Translations under genes and position numbers: made by a program
Notes under the pieces: generated by a model
The model's input: the letters and a program-made list of their open reading frames with translations, nothing else
Told to the model about the DNA's origin: nothing
Database searches by the model: none
Shown: piece by piece, positions 8,776-18,903 of the stretch
Position numbering within the stretch: position 1 is the stretch's first letter
Layout of the letters: each line of letters starts with the position of its first letter
NCBI GenBank assembly: GCA_959601025.1
Contig: CAUGOD010000003.1
Span: 1-64,000 of the forward strand
Source: an uncultured Oscillospiraceae bacterium
GTDB lineage: Bacteria > Bacillota > Clostridia > Oscillospirales > Acutalibacteraceae
Length of the DNA stretch: 64,000 nt
Direction of reading: 5' to 3'

Positions 8776-11556
8776 TTATCCGGCCCGTCCGGAATCCCGC
8801 CATCCGCTTCCCTGAAGAACAATATCCGCGGATTCCATGCCGTCCGCTCTCTGCATTGTTCCATCGGCGGACACCTTAACCGTTTCCTCTTTGCCGTTTA
8901 CGTAGTCGTACCATGTATACTCCCCGCCGCCGGGATAGGCCCAGAAGGTCAGGTTCCGGTATGAATCCGTCGCGTTGCCAACCGATCCGCCCAATTCTCC
9001 GGCCTCATTCTCTTCTGCCAGGTTCAGCGGCAGGATACTGCCCTCCCTCACAAATACGGGAAGGCTGCCGAGAGGACAATCCACCGTATGAACGCCTGCT
9101 GTATACGCTTTCCCGTCAAACAGGCCGTACCAGGACCCCTCGGGAAGGTAAACGTTCACCGTTTCCTTCCCCATTTCCACGGCGGGAGCCACCAGAAGGC
9201 TGCCGCCGAGCATATATTGAAATTCATACTCCGCCGCCGTCCTGTCCCTGGGGAAGGCATAGGCCATGCTCCGCATCAGTGGTTCCCCCGTCCGGCTGGA
9301 ATGGCGCGCTTCGGTATACAGGTACGGAAGCAGGTTCATCCGCACATTGGCGAAGTAGCGGTACGTATCCAGACAGGCGGAATCCCCTTTGCGCTCCGCC
9401 ATATTCCAGGGGGTGCGCGCCTGGCTGGGATTCGGGTCGCCGCTGGTTTCGGAATGCACCTGCATCACCGGGGAGAAAGCCGCCTGGGCCACCGCCCGCT
9501 GGTACAGCTCCGCCGTCGGAACGTCCCCGCTGAATCCGGCGATGTCCCAGGCCACAAACGGAATACCGGACGTCGACGCGCTCAGCGTGGCGCGCAGCGC
9601 TTCCTCAAACGCCTTCTGGGTGGAGCGCTGGTCGCCCACCCAGCATAAAGGATGGCTCTGCATAGAAGCCCCGCCGGCCCGGCTGAAGGTAATCGCGTCG
9701 GGCACATACGTACGGGAGTAATCAAAATACGCCTGAGCATACAAATCCGGATAGGCATTGCGAAGCTCATCGCCCCTGCGGCCGTCGAACGCGGTGACGT
9801 CCCGACCCCAGATAAATTCCCCGCCGTCGGTTTTAAAACCGTCGATTCCGATCTGCTCCAGCAAATACCGGCGTTTGGAAAGAAACCAGTCGGTTGCCTG
9901 GGGATTGGTGAAGTCCAGCAGCAGGCTGTTGCCAAACCAGGTGCCGGAAGGGAGGCGATAGGCGCTTCCGTCCCCGTTTGTCAGAACATATCCCTGTTCC
10001 TGCGCATACCGCTGGTCCAGCTTGGACTGCGGCGTTGCGTCGCCGGAGAATTTCAGCACGGGAATCTGCCACAGAAGGACGCGGATTCCCTCTTCATGCA
10101 GGGCGTCCACCATCCCTTTCGGGTCCGGCCACCGTCCGCCGAAGGTGAAATCCTCCAGCTTCGGGACGGAATCGCCGCCGGACGCCTTAAACTGGGAGTC
10201 GTTCCATGTATAGAAGGTCTCCTCATCGCTCCACGCCTCCAGCACAATGACCGAGGTGGGGATGTCGTGAGCGACCGTTTGCTCCAATTGTTCCATTACT
10301 TCAGACTGCCGGTTCCATTCGTTGGCGGATATCCACGGGCCAAACGCCCATACCGGCGGGAGGACGGGAGCCCCCGCCGCCGAGGCGTACCCCGCTGCGA
10401 TGGCCGCGTTGTCCCCGGCAAACAGATAGAACACCGCGCCGGTATCCCGAACGGCTGTTTCGATGGTACAGACATTGTCCCGTTCTGTGTCAATGGCGAA
10501 ACGGGTGTAATACGTCGAATCCACGTACAGTCCGTAGGTATCGGGAACGAAGTAATAAGGCACCGGCGTATATGTCTCCCCGGCCTGGTCGGTGTACCAG
10601 TTGACGCAGTAGATATCGACGTCCTTATTCCTCTGGTTCAGGGAATCGTATTTCATGCCGAAGCCGTAAAATCCCTGTTCCTCCGGCGCTTGCAGGTTCA
10701 GTCGGATTCCCCGGATTTCTTTCCCGTCGGTCAACACCTGGAGGCCGTCTCCCTCCCCCGTATCCCGGACCAGGATTCTTCCCGTTCCGTCCGATAAAGT
10801 GAAGGAATACGGCTGCGCATCGACCGTCAGGGATAACCCGCCAACGGACAGGGACGCCGTGCCTTCCACAGCGGTTTCATCGGTCTGCGTATCAGCGGTC
10901 GTTTCTTCCGGCTCCACCGCCAGGCGAACCATTCCCTCCCGGGTCGAGGACAGCGACGCAGCAGGCCGCAGGGAGGCGGTTTTTAACACCAGCCGCGTCT
11001 CTCCGTCCTGACGGGAAAGGCTTTCTACCCGTTCGACCGGCTCCCACTGGAGGACGGAAAAGGCATAAGGTCCCAGCTCCGCCTTTATGTCGCCCGGTTC
11101 GCCCTCCTTACCGGCGCGCACCATATATTCCACCTGGTCGCCCTGCTGAAAGGGGCCGAGGGCGCCGACAAATTTCTTTTTGGAAAGCCCTTCATCCTGT
11201 AAAATTGCGGACTGCCGACAGAAAACCGGCTCCTGCCTTACCCCGTTCAGCGCCCAGTCCAGCCACACGCTGTCCGCGTCCGTCCGCCACAGCGAAACGG
11301 CGATTTCGACCGTTTCTCCGGCCTGCGGGTCCCGCGGGGACCGCCCCCACCAAATTACCGGGGCCTCTTTATCGCCGTATAGCTGATCCCGGCCGTACGG
11401 TTCATGCGCCAGGCCCTCTGTCTTCAGCACGGCGGCCTGCGAAAAGAACACGCCGGATTCGGCGGTGGAGGAGGACGGGGAATTCGTTCTCCGGCATCCG
11501 GAACCGAAGAAAAGAAGACCGCACACAGCAACCAGCGTAATGGATTTTTTCTTCAA
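8776..11556 (-). CDS. GH31 lipoprotein, isomaltosyltransferase-like, without CBM
   Basis: 926 residues from a TTG start behind GGGAGGGG (6-base spacing); the adjacent TTG at 11559 is the alternative. The N-terminus is KKK, a hydrophobic stretch and FFGSGCRR, a lipoprotein signal with Cys21 as the anchor. The rest follows CtsY: an N-terminal sandwich, then a GH31 barrel with nucleophile Asp577 in FKTDGGEF and acid/base Asp642 in CWVGDQ. The C-terminal CBM35 is missing and the protein ends after the distal beta-domain. It should sit on the outer face of the membrane next to the importer. It may linearise or remodel cyclic or branched alpha-glucans before uptake, or retain a cyclising enzyme at the cell. 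The family is clear; hydrolase versus transferase is not decidable here. Confidence 0.85.
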   Translation of the reverse strand: MKKKSITLVAVCGLLFFGSGCRRTNSPSSSTAESGVFFSQAAVLKTEGLAHEPYGRDQLYGDKEAPVIWWGRSPRDPQAGETVEIAVSLWRTDADSVWLDWALNGVRQEPVFCRQSAILQDEGLSKKKFVGALGPFQQGDQVEYMVRAGKEGEPGDIKAELGPYAFSVLQWEPVERVESLSRQDGETRLVLKTASLRPAASLSSTREGMVRLAVEPEETTADTQTDETAVEGTASLSVGGLSLTVDAQPYSFTLSDGTGRILVRDTGEGDGLQVLTDGKEIRGIRLNLQAPEEQGFYGFGMKYDSLNQRNKDVDIYCVNWYTDQAGETYTPVPYYFVPDTYGLYVDSTYYTRFAIDTERDNVCTIETAVRDTGAVFYLFAGDNAAIAAGYASAAGAPVLPPVWAFGPWISANEWNRQSEVMEQLEQTVAHDIPTSVIVLEAWSDEETFYTWNDSQFKASGGDSVPKLEDFTFGGRWPDPKGMVDALHEEGIRVLLWQIPVLKFSGDATPQSKLDQRYAQEQGYVLTNGDGSAYRLPSGTWFGNSLLLDFTNPQATDWFLSKRRYLLEQIGIDGFKTDGGEFIWGRDVTAFDGRRGDELRNAYPDLYAQAYFDYSRTYVPDAITFSRAGGASMQSHPLCWVGDQRSTQKAFEEALRATLSASTSGIPFVAWDIAGFSGDVPTAELYQRAVAQAAFSPVMQVHSETSGDPNPSQARTPWNMAERKGDSACLDTYRYFANVRMNLLPYLYTEARHSSRTGEPLMRSMAYAFPRDRTAAEYEFQYMLGGSLLVAPAVEMGKETVNVYLPEGSWYGLFDGKAYTAGVHTVDCPLGSLPVFVREGSILPLNLAEENEAGELGGSVGNATDSYRNLTFWAYPGGGEYTWYDYVNGKEETVKVSADGTMQRADGMESADIVLQGSGWRDSGRAG

Positions 11557-11677
11557 CAACGACCCCTCCCGTTCGCGGCGAGTGTTCTCCCCGGCGGAAA
11601 AATCACGCCGTTCCCTAGGGAAGCGCTGTCTCTCCCCCATACAACCAGGCGGAATTCCATTCGCTCCAGACGGCTGC

Positions 11678-12643
11678 TTATTCGCCCGTGATGCCGGTGC
11701 GTTCGATGCTCTCCACAAACTGCTTTTGCAGCACAAGGTACAGCACGATCAGCGGCAGAATCGTCAGAAGCGTACCCGCCAGGCGGATCGCTTCATTCAG
11801 CGCGCCGCCGGTGCTGACCTGCGAAGAGGAATAAAGCTTATTAAACTTATCCACAAACTGTTCCAGATGCATCGGCAGGGTGGTAGCCGCCCCCATCGAA
11901 TACTGCGCTACCTGCGTGGTATTGTTCCACGTCCAGATAAAGGAGAAAAGGAAGCACACCACGATCGCGGGCACCGCCATCGGCAGCGCGATTTGTGTAA
12001 ACACCCGGATTCTTCCAGCCCCGTCTATCTGCGCGGCCTCGTCCAGCGACTTGGGATAACTGGAGAAAAACTGATAATAAACCAGCAGGAAAACCGAGCT
12101 TTTGATTCCCTGCCCCAGTATCGAGATCAGATAGGTCGGCCAAATGGTGCCGATCAGCTGATAACTGTTAAAGAGAAGATACCGCGGGATCATCGTGACC
12201 TGTTCCGGAATCAAAAAGATAAAGACCGCCAGCGCAATCCACGCGTTTTTAAACGGCACAGGGAAACGGCCCAGCGCATATCCGGAAAGAGCGAGCACGC
12301 CCGTCTGGAAAATGGAGGGCAGGACGGTCATAATCAACGAATCCCTCAGGCCGTTCCAAAAATCCAGCGTCTTCCCCGCCTTGATGAAGCTGTCCAGTGT
12401 AAAGCGGGTGGGAATCCAGGTAACTGTGGAATCCACCAAATCCTTGGAATCCATGAAGCTGGTGGAAAGCATATAAAAGATCGGATAGACAAAGACGAAG
12501 CCCAGGCCGGTCAGAATGATATAGGCAACCAGCTTGCTGATAAACCCGCTCTTTTCCGCATTGCCCAGGAAGAAGCGGCGGACTTTATACAGGGACTGTC
12601 TACGCTTTTCCGGGACGCCCATGCTTTTGACTGCGTTTTTCAT
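11678..12643 (-). CDS. Carbohydrate ABC transporter permease, MalG type
   Basis: 321 residues with six predicted membrane segments and the EAA loop DEAAQIDGAGRIRVFTQIALPM, which docks on the ATPase. It belongs to the sugar permease family that works with solute-binding lipoproteins. The start overlaps the end of the preceding permease by 44 bases; AAGGAGG lies 7 bases ahead of ATG. With the gene at 12600-13526 it forms the second permease pair of the operon. No ATPase is encoded in the window, so a shared MsmX/UgpC-type ATPase elsewhere must energise it. Confidence 0.9.
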   Translation of the reverse strand: MKNAVKSMGVPEKRRQSLYKVRRFFLGNAEKSGFISKLVAYIILTGLGFVFVYPIFYMLSTSFMDSKDLVDSTVTWIPTRFTLDSFIKAGKTLDFWNGLRDSLIMTVLPSIFQTGVLALSGYALGRFPVPFKNAWIALAVFIFLIPEQVTMIPRYLLFNSYQLIGTIWPTYLISILGQGIKSSVFLLVYYQFFSSYPKSLDEAAQIDGAGRIRVFTQIALPMAVPAIVVCFLFSFIWTWNNTTQVAQYSMGAATTLPMHLEQFVDKFNKLYSSSQVSTGGALNEAIRLAGTLLTILPLIVLYLVLQKQFVESIERTGITGE

Positions 12644-13526
12644 CCCGAGTCCTCCTTACTTCCTTCCAGTTGTTCAGCAAAAGAAAGGCAATGATGATAA
12701 GCACCAGCAGGCCAGACGCGTAAATCCAGGATTCCGCCGCCGAATAGCTGTACGGACGGCCGATGTCCCGCATATCCTTGATGATTTTCTGGTTGGTCGG
12801 GTCGCTGGCAAAGGTCCCCATTTCGACGATCGTATAAATGGTGTTCAGCAGGATGATCGGCTTCAGGTGAGGCAGCGTGATCTTCCAAAAGCTCTCCCAG
12901 GCGGACGCTCCGTCGATGGAAGCGACTTCGTACATGGAACGATCCACCTTTTGGAGCGCCGCCAGGAAAATAATGGTCTGTACCCCGGAAAACCAAAGAA
13001 TCTGCACAAAGCTGTTAAGGAAAGTCAGCAGAATCTTCGACCAGAAGGCGTCGTTATTCTGAAGAAGACCCGTGACATTAAAAACATTGATGTTAATGGT
13101 CATAGCCGACGTTTCGGTCAGCAGCTCCGCCATGACCGGCCCGCTCATAATGATGACCGGCAGGAAAAAAATCATACGGTAAAGGGCCCTTCCCCGGAAT
13201 TTCCGGTTCAGAAGCAGGCTGATAATCAAGGCGAACACGACGGTAAGCGGCGTGCCTAACAGGACGGAACCCAGGGAATTCATCAGCTTGGTTGGGAATT
13301 CCGTATCAACGGCAAACGCCTGACGGAAATACTCCCAGCCGACCGGCGTGAAGGAGGTTTTTCCCGGCGTGATGACCACCTGGTTGAAACTGATGAAAAT
13401 GGAATAAACCAAAGGGTAGGCGGTAATGGCAAAGAAGCCAATCAGCCAGGGCAGGAAGAAAAGCAGCCCCGCCAGCGCGTCCCGCCGTTTATTCGTCATA
13501 TGAAACCGGCGTTTTGACATACTCAT
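12600..13526 (-). CDS. Carbohydrate ABC transporter permease, MalF type
   Basis: About 308 residues starting MSMSKRR. The ATG at 13532 is an alternative; AAAGGA is 6 bases before 13526. It has six membrane segments and a coupling loop (EVASIDGASAWESFWKITLPHLKP) near the C-terminus. It pairs with the MalG-type permease that overlaps its 3' end. It follows the DUF5696 gene by about 31 bases. The cargo is presumably an alpha-gluco-oligosaccharide, judged from the operon. Confidence 0.9.
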   Translation of the reverse strand: MSMSKRRFHMTNKRRDALAGLLFFLPWLIGFFAITAYPLVYSIFISFNQVVITPGKTSFTPVGWEYFRQAFAVDTEFPTKLMNSLGSVLLGTPLTVVFALIISLLLNRKFRGRALYRMIFFLPVIIMSGPVMAELLTETSAMTININVFNVTGLLQNNDAFWSKILLTFLNSFVQILWFSGVQTIIFLAALQKVDRSMYEVASIDGASAWESFWKITLPHLKPIILLNTIYTIVEMGTFASDPTNQKIIKDMRDIGRPYSYSAAESWIYASGLLVLIIIAFLLLNNWKEVRRTRDEKRSQKHGRPGKA

Positions 13527-13557
13527 ATTCATTCCTTTCCGCGTGGCTCCCACCGTG

Positions 13558-15837
13558 TCATCCGGCGACAACCTGATACCCGTACGGCTCCACGGTCACA
13601 CCGCCGTCCGCCTTCGCACCGCCCGTGTAATTGACGTAAACCTTCACGCCGTTAGCATAGGTGACGAGGATAAAGCCGTCGGACAGCGCGCGGTGGGAAA
13701 TCATCGCCCGGCCGCGTACCAACTGAAGCGCTTCCTCCACGGTATTGTACGATTCCCGGATGAAGCTCTCCCAATCGTCAAAATTGGTGGAGAAATAGTC
13801 CTCCTGCGTGGTTTTATACAAATCCTCGCTGGGGCACGCCGTTACGGTAAAGGACGGCGCGATGCCGTACTCGATCATCCGCAGCAGGCGCTCGCTGGAA
13901 TAGGTTCCGGTATTAAGCGGAGTCCCAAACAGTTCCACATGCCCACTCAGCACAATCTGAAGGAAGGGCACCGTATCCGTTTCAAACAGGTATTGACTGC
14001 TCGCCAAAGGCGCGTTGTAAAATTCCGACGTATATTTCCACAGATACTGGTTCGGCTGGTACAGGGGAATGGATCCTTCCGCTGCCAGCTCTTCCACTAA
14101 GGAAATGAACAGGGGAAGATTTTCCGCCCTGGTTTTTTCCTTCCCCGTGGTATAATCCCCGTACAGCCTGTAAGAAAGCTGATCGACGGCAAATACCGGC
14201 GAATCGGCATAATAACGGCGATCCAGGGCTTTTTCCACCCGCCGGCTTATTTCGGATAAGCGGTAGAAAAACGTGTCCCTGTACATTAAAGCGTAATTCT
14301 CCCGCGAGACGCTAATCACGAGATTCGACAGGTTGTTGGCGGCTTCGCTGCGTATGCTGATCTGATCCACATTGGCGCACATGGGATCGAGATACCAGTA
14401 ATATCGGCCGCCTTGGGAGGCAACCAAATCGGCCAGAGCGGCGAAATCCTGTTTACTGCCCAATTTGTCGAGCAGGGGATTTCCCGCTTCGTCATTTTTG
14501 GTATACCCCTGGTAAACCATCGAAAGATTGGTGATCCCATCCGCGGCCAGACGGCGTACCATCTCCTGCGCGTCCTCCGCTTTGGTAAATACCCGCACCG
14601 ATTTTCCCAGGAACTCGTCGCGCAGTCCCGCTCCCAGAATCTCCAGGCGGAGAGGAAGGGCGGAATCGGTCTTCACCTTTCCCGGCAGTACGCCGGACTC
14701 CTCCAGCAGACCGCGGTAAAATACCGCCATTCCGTCGTAATTTGCCTGTTCGCCGTCCAGCAGATACAGGGACAGAGCGGGGGACAGCTCGTTGCGGTGT
14801 TCCTGCGGCACAATCGCGCCGGTTCCTTCCTTCCGGTTGATGCTCAGGTTATATTTCTGCCGGAATTCAAAGCGCACCGCCGCCCAATTGTAGGGATTGT
14901 TCAGCGCCGCCGGGTTGGCGACAATACTGGCATATTCCGCGCCGCTGTCGATCACTCCGAACGCTCCGTTTTGATACGCGCCGTGAACAACGCCGTATAC
15001 CGGCACAAGGACCTGCGGGTCTTCCACAATGTAATCGTTCGGACGGTTTGCCTTCAGATCGGAAGGGTCCGCCAGCACGTCGATGGCGAAATCCTTGCCG
15101 TAAACTTTTTTGGAAAAGGCGGAAGAGTAATTTGTCGGCTTCTGAAAACGGATCAGCGCCCCGGAGCCGTCAGGAACAAACAGGTAGCCGTCCATCTGAT
15201 CGCTATAACCGGAACCGAAATACGGCAGGAAGGTCATGGACTTGAGACGGAACTCCCCGCCCTCGGTGATGGATGCCTCGTCCACGGAAAGCTGAAGCCG
15301 ATTATCCTCCAAAGTGACCGTCACATCGAATGAAACGCCAAGTTCGTTATATACCGCGTGGCAGGTAAAGCCATTTTTGGTCATCGTATAGGTGGTAGCA
15401 GCGTTTCCCGTCATACCGTAGCGTTTTTCTACCCCGGTCTTATCAAAGCACTCGATGGCGGCGATGGCGTTTCCGTAGTTGTTCCAGGTTTTGTTCAGCC
15501 CCTCCGCGTCCTGCAGGGGAAGCGCACCCCAGATATAACCGGTGCGCTTGTTTCTTAGGCGGACGGTATTCCATTCCTTGCTCAGCCAGAGCTCCGCCAC
15601 GGCGGATTCCGCCGCTTTTTCAAAGCCCTCCAGGTCAAACAGACTTTCCACCGCATCCGTGGAAAACGGATGGACCTGCCGGTTGGAATTGGCCTCCATC
15701 GTGTCGGCGCGCAAAGGCATGGTTTGGGTAAGAGACGGCGTTTCCTCCTCGGTGAAAGCCGCCTGCGAGTAGCCCAGAACAAGGGAAGCGCTCAGCCCGA
15801 CCATCAAAGCGGCCGCGGCCGCTTTACGAAAACGCAC
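13558..15837 (-). CDS. DUF5696 secreted protein, possible cryptic glycosidase
   Basis: About 759 residues from a GTG behind AGGAGG (9-base spacing). A signal peptide is followed by a beta-rich domain containing YLFVPDGSGALIRF, which I associate with DUF5696. The C-terminal half looks like an alpha/beta barrel (GRYYWYLDP, PVFAVDQLSYRLYGDY, VELFGTPLN) and ends in a small beta-domain, as many glycosidases do. Asp484 and Asp552 (in those motifs) are the most conspicuous acidic candidates, a guess only. It overlaps the NHL/Yip1 gene by 14 bases and so is tightly co-expressed with it. I recall this gene order in Paenibacillus and Clostridia sugar operons. No function is established; an extracellular carbohydrate-active role is inferred. 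Confidence 0.65.
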   Translation of the reverse strand: MRFRKAAAAALMVGLSASLVLGYSQAAFTEEETPSLTQTMPLRADTMEANSNRQVHPFSTDAVESLFDLEGFEKAAESAVAELWLSKEWNTVRLRNKRTGYIWGALPLQDAEGLNKTWNNYGNAIAAIECFDKTGVEKRYGMTGNAATTYTMTKNGFTCHAVYNELGVSFDVTVTLEDNRLQLSVDEASITEGGEFRLKSMTFLPYFGSGYSDQMDGYLFVPDGSGALIRFQKPTNYSSAFSKKVYGKDFAIDVLADPSDLKANRPNDYIVEDPQVLVPVYGVVHGAYQNGAFGVIDSGAEYASIVANPAALNNPYNWAAVRFEFRQKYNLSINRKEGTGAIVPQEHRNELSPALSLYLLDGEQANYDGMAVFYRGLLEESGVLPGKVKTDSALPLRLEILGAGLRDEFLGKSVRVFTKAEDAQEMVRRLAADGITNLSMVYQGYTKNDEAGNPLLDKLGSKQDFAALADLVASQGGRYYWYLDPMCANVDQISIRSEAANNLSNLVISVSRENYALMYRDTFFYRLSEISRRVEKALDRRYYADSPVFAVDQLSYRLYGDYTTGKEKTRAENLPLFISLVEELAAEGSIPLYQPNQYLWKYTSEFYNAPLASSQYLFETDTVPFLQIVLSGHVELFGTPLNTGTYSSERLLRMIEYGIAPSFTVTACPSEDLYKTTQEDYFSTNFDDWESFIRESYNTVEEALQLVRGRAMISHRALSDGFILVTYANGVKVYVNYTGGAKADGGVTVEPYGYQVVAG

Positions 15838-17890
15838 GATACCGCACCTCCTCAAATACCTCGCTCAAAAAGTCCAGCAGCTCATTCCACAGGATATACA
15901 GGATGATCAGCGCCAGCACGGCGATAATCATAAACGCGACGGTCAAAAGCAGATTGCCGATCGTTTTACCCGGCGTGTAGCTGTGCGTCTCCTTCACGGA
16001 AAGATACAGAAGGATCAGGGTATAGCCGATGATCAAAAGCCTGCAGAAGTTGTAGATAAAGGCCTCTTTGTTGGTCATTACGTGGGACAGCACAGTAAGT
16101 ATCGGTGTAAATACAATGTAAGGCGTAAACATGTAGGCGCAGGCCACATACGCATTCTTGAAGCTGCCCTCGCCGTCATTGATGGAGCTGATCAGATAGC
16201 TCCCCAGAACGAACAGGAAAACGGGCGCGATAATCGTCAGCGCCACCATCGCCGGGTCCTGCCAATAGCCCAGCCCTCCCCCGAATACGAAGGAGGTAAA
16301 GCCCATGCTGAACAGACAGACGACAAAGGTCAAAACATAGAGGATGCTCGCGCTCCACACGCTGCCGCGCTGCCCGTGCTTCAGGTCATAATAACAGTCA
16401 ATGGGATGTTTCATCATATAGAACGGGTCCACCAGAAGATCGCGCGCCAGCCGGTGCCTTCCCTTAAAGCTTCTCCAGCCGGCGGCGGCCGGGGCCAGGA
16501 AGTCGTGCTTGCGGCGCACCAGCCACAGCGCAAACAGCGCCGCTGCCGCGCACAGGATGGTAATCAGGATCGCCGCCATATTTTCGCTCAGCCATTGGCT
16601 GCGGATTTTCCAGTAACAATCGGAATACAAGGAACTCATATAAATCGTCTGATAATGCTCCGCCGCTTTTTCGTATTCCCCTAACTGGAACATGGCGTTT
16701 GCGTAGCCCAGGTGGGCCATCTGCGCGGTCGGGTTCATCCGGAGGATTTCCGACCAGCTCTCCAAGCTTTTTTCATAATTTCCCGCGTTGTAATCCGCGT
16801 TGGCCTCATGGATCAGATTGGAATAGCTGGTTGGATAAAAGGTCTGGATCAGCCCGCGTTCCTTATCGAGCACATACACATTGTATTGATCGTCCACCTC
16901 GATAGCGCTGACCACGGCGGTCAATCCGTTCCGGTCGCTGGAGGCGGCCCGTCCGCCGAAAAGCAGAAGCAGGTTGCCGTCGTTGTCAAATTCTTCGATG
17001 GATCCGGTGTCCGTCACGGCCAGGATTTCGCCCTGCGGGGTAACCGCCACATCCACGTAATTGTCTTCGCCCCATACCTGCCCGTTGCCTGAAAATACGT
17101 TGACCCCGGCCAGGTTCAGTTTCTTCAGCGCACGGCGGGCATCCTGCTGTGTTACGGAATAGACCAGGTTGGTAGGCGCCACGTCAAGGGACACGATATT
17201 CGGCGGCGTATGGAAGAATAGCTTATCCTTCTGAATGTCCGTGTAGAACGTATCCTGAAACCATTCGGTAAAGGATAACCCCTTGGTTTTGTTGGCGCCG
17301 AAGAACCCGTTGAAGGTCCCGTCGAAATTAAATTGGAGGATGCCTTCGTAGGTTCCCTCGCTCAGTGCGAAAATATTGCCGAAGCTGTCCACATCCACCC
17401 GCCGCGGCTTATAAGGGCTGGACCCGTAGATGACCTCCTCCGGCCGACCGATCCGCTGCTGGAGGTTTCCGGACTGGGAAAGGATCACCAGCTCCGAGGC
17501 GCCGTAGTCCGCGATAAACAGCCGTCCATCCGCAGAAACCGCTACCCCTGTCGGATTATTCAGCAGCCCCTCTCCAAAATAGGAAAGCTTGCCGGTCTCC
17601 AGCTCGTACCGCACAATCCGGGCGTTCCCGCTGTCCGCAATGAACAGCGCGCCGTCCCGGTAATACAGATCCTCCGGCGAGTTTAGTCCCATGTCGGACA
17701 AATACGTTCCGCCGGGCAGGTACGCGTCCTGAGTGCGGACATAACCGTTCATGTCCATAGCAAGCGTATAGGTGTAGGTTGTGCTTTCGATGGCGGAAAC
17801 AGGCAGCGAGACCGCCAGACCAGCCGCTGCCGCCACGCATAAGCCGATCCCCTTCTTCATCCATCGTTTCCATCGGGAACGCTGCTCCAT
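15824..17890 (-). CDS. NHL-repeat, TPR and Yip1-domain membrane protein
   Basis: 688 residues. A signal peptide (about 1-33) leads into an extracellular beta-propeller of NHL-type repeats (about 60-345; SPEDLYYRDGALFIADSGNARIV). A TPR pair follows (about 355-420; NYEKSLESWSEIL, GEYEKAAEHYQTIY), then a membrane segment near 440 and a Yip1-like bundle of membrane helices (about 500-680). The propeller would be outside and the Yip1 part in the membrane. It sits between the first permease pair and DUF5696. A scaffold or sensing role in a specialised uptake complex is possible, but I know of no demonstrated function. AAGGAAGGG lies 8 bases before ATG. Confidence 0.7.
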   Translation of the reverse strand: MEQRSRWKRWMKKGIGLCVAAAAGLAVSLPVSAIESTTYTYTLAMDMNGYVRTQDAYLPGGTYLSDMGLNSPEDLYYRDGALFIADSGNARIVRYELETGKLSYFGEGLLNNPTGVAVSADGRLFIADYGASELVILSQSGNLQQRIGRPEEVIYGSSPYKPRRVDVDSFGNIFALSEGTYEGILQFNFDGTFNGFFGANKTKGLSFTEWFQDTFYTDIQKDKLFFHTPPNIVSLDVAPTNLVYSVTQQDARRALKKLNLAGVNVFSGNGQVWGEDNYVDVAVTPQGEILAVTDTGSIEEFDNDGNLLLLFGGRAASSDRNGLTAVVSAIEVDDQYNVYVLDKERGLIQTFYPTSYSNLIHEANADYNAGNYEKSLESWSEILRMNPTAQMAHLGYANAMFQLGEYEKAAEHYQTIYMSSLYSDCYWKIRSQWLSENMAAILITILCAAAALFALWLVRRKHDFLAPAAAGWRSFKGRHRLARDLLVDPFYMMKHPIDCYYDLKHGQRGSVWSASILYVLTFVVCLFSMGFTSFVFGGGLGYWQDPAMVALTIIAPVFLFVLGSYLISSINDGEGSFKNAYVACAYMFTPYIVFTPILTVLSHVMTNKEAFIYNFCRLLIIGYTLILLYLSVKETHSYTPGKTIGNLLLTVAFMIIAVLALIILYILWNELLDFLSEVFEEVRYRAFS

Positions 17891-17974
17891 ATGATTGGCC
17901 CTTCCTTTCCGCAGGCGCGGGGATATTTTTGACGGGTGCCGGCTTGCAAAGCCCCGCCCCGTTTCCCCCGCCGC

Positions 17975-18892
17975 TTATTTCATGCCGGAGTGCGACATGG
18001 TGTTCATAACCCGGCTCTGCAGGATAATGAACAAAACGAGATTTGGCACAAACATAATCAACGTACCCGCCGCCTGAACGCCGAGGCCGGCGATCGTGTT
18101 GCCGGTGAGCTGTCCGACCATGGCGTTGGCGTTACCGCTTGCCGCGGTAAGGGTCGTCATATAAAAAGCGAAGTTTTTCAGCGCTTCGTTGTTGATATAA
18201 TAATTGGAGGCCTCCAGGCTGTTCCAGCTCGATTGAAAGGCCAGAATCGCCACCGTCGCCAGCGCGGGAGTGATGTTGGGCACCACGATCTTGCGTAGGA
18301 TATAGAAGTCGCCTCCCCCGTCGATCTGCGCGGCCTCCACCACTTCGTTTGGAAAACTGTCGATGAACTGCTTGACAAGGAACAGGCCGACCGGGAGCGC
18401 TACCAATGGGATAATATGGGCGAAAATGCTGTCGATCATCCCCAGCCCGTAAACGATCATGTACCGCGGGATCGCTACGGCGACCGGAACGAACATCAGC
18501 GCCGCTTCATTAACGCCGAACAGGAAATTCTTCAGGCGGTATCGCTTCTTGGACATGCAATAAGCCGCCATCACGGTGATCAGCAGCGTCAGAACCATCA
18601 CCGCCAGGGTTGTGAGGATGCTGTTGAACAGGTACCGGCTCATCGGGATGGCCTTATTGGCCGAGGTCGCCGACAGGTTCCGAAAATGATCCAGCGTAGG
18701 GCGGGTGGTGATGAATTTCGGCGGATAAACCAGCAGTTCGTCCAGGGGTTTAAACGCGTTGGAGAAGATGAAGATAATCGGCAGCGCCGTCAACAGCACG
18801 ATCGGCACCAGATAGAGATAGAATTTGATCTGCGTCCGGTCAAACCGGCGGGGGTTTATGCCCATGATTCGGATTTTATTTTTCTTTCGCAT
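17975..18892 (-). CDS. Carbohydrate ABC transporter permease, MalG type (first pair)
   Basis: 305 residues, six membrane segments and the EAA loop EAAQIDGGGDFYILRKIVVP. It follows its MalF-type partner by 11 bases, with an 84-base gap to the NHL/Yip1 gene downstream. With the large solute-binding lipoprotein upstream it forms a complete membrane and receptor set apart from the ATPase. Confidence 0.9.
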   Translation of the reverse strand: MRKKNKIRIMGINPRRFDRTQIKFYLYLVPIVLLTALPIIFIFSNAFKPLDELLVYPPKFITTRPTLDHFRNLSATSANKAIPMSRYLFNSILTTLAVMVLTLLITVMAAYCMSKKRYRLKNFLFGVNEAALMFVPVAVAIPRYMIVYGLGMIDSIFAHIIPLVALPVGLFLVKQFIDSFPNEVVEAAQIDGGGDFYILRKIVVPNITPALATVAILAFQSSWNSLEASNYYINNEALKNFAFYMTTLTAASGNANAMVGQLTGNTIAGLGVQAAGTLIMFVPNLVLFIILQSRVMNTMSHSGMK

Positions 18893-18903
18893 GCGCCCGC
18901 CCC

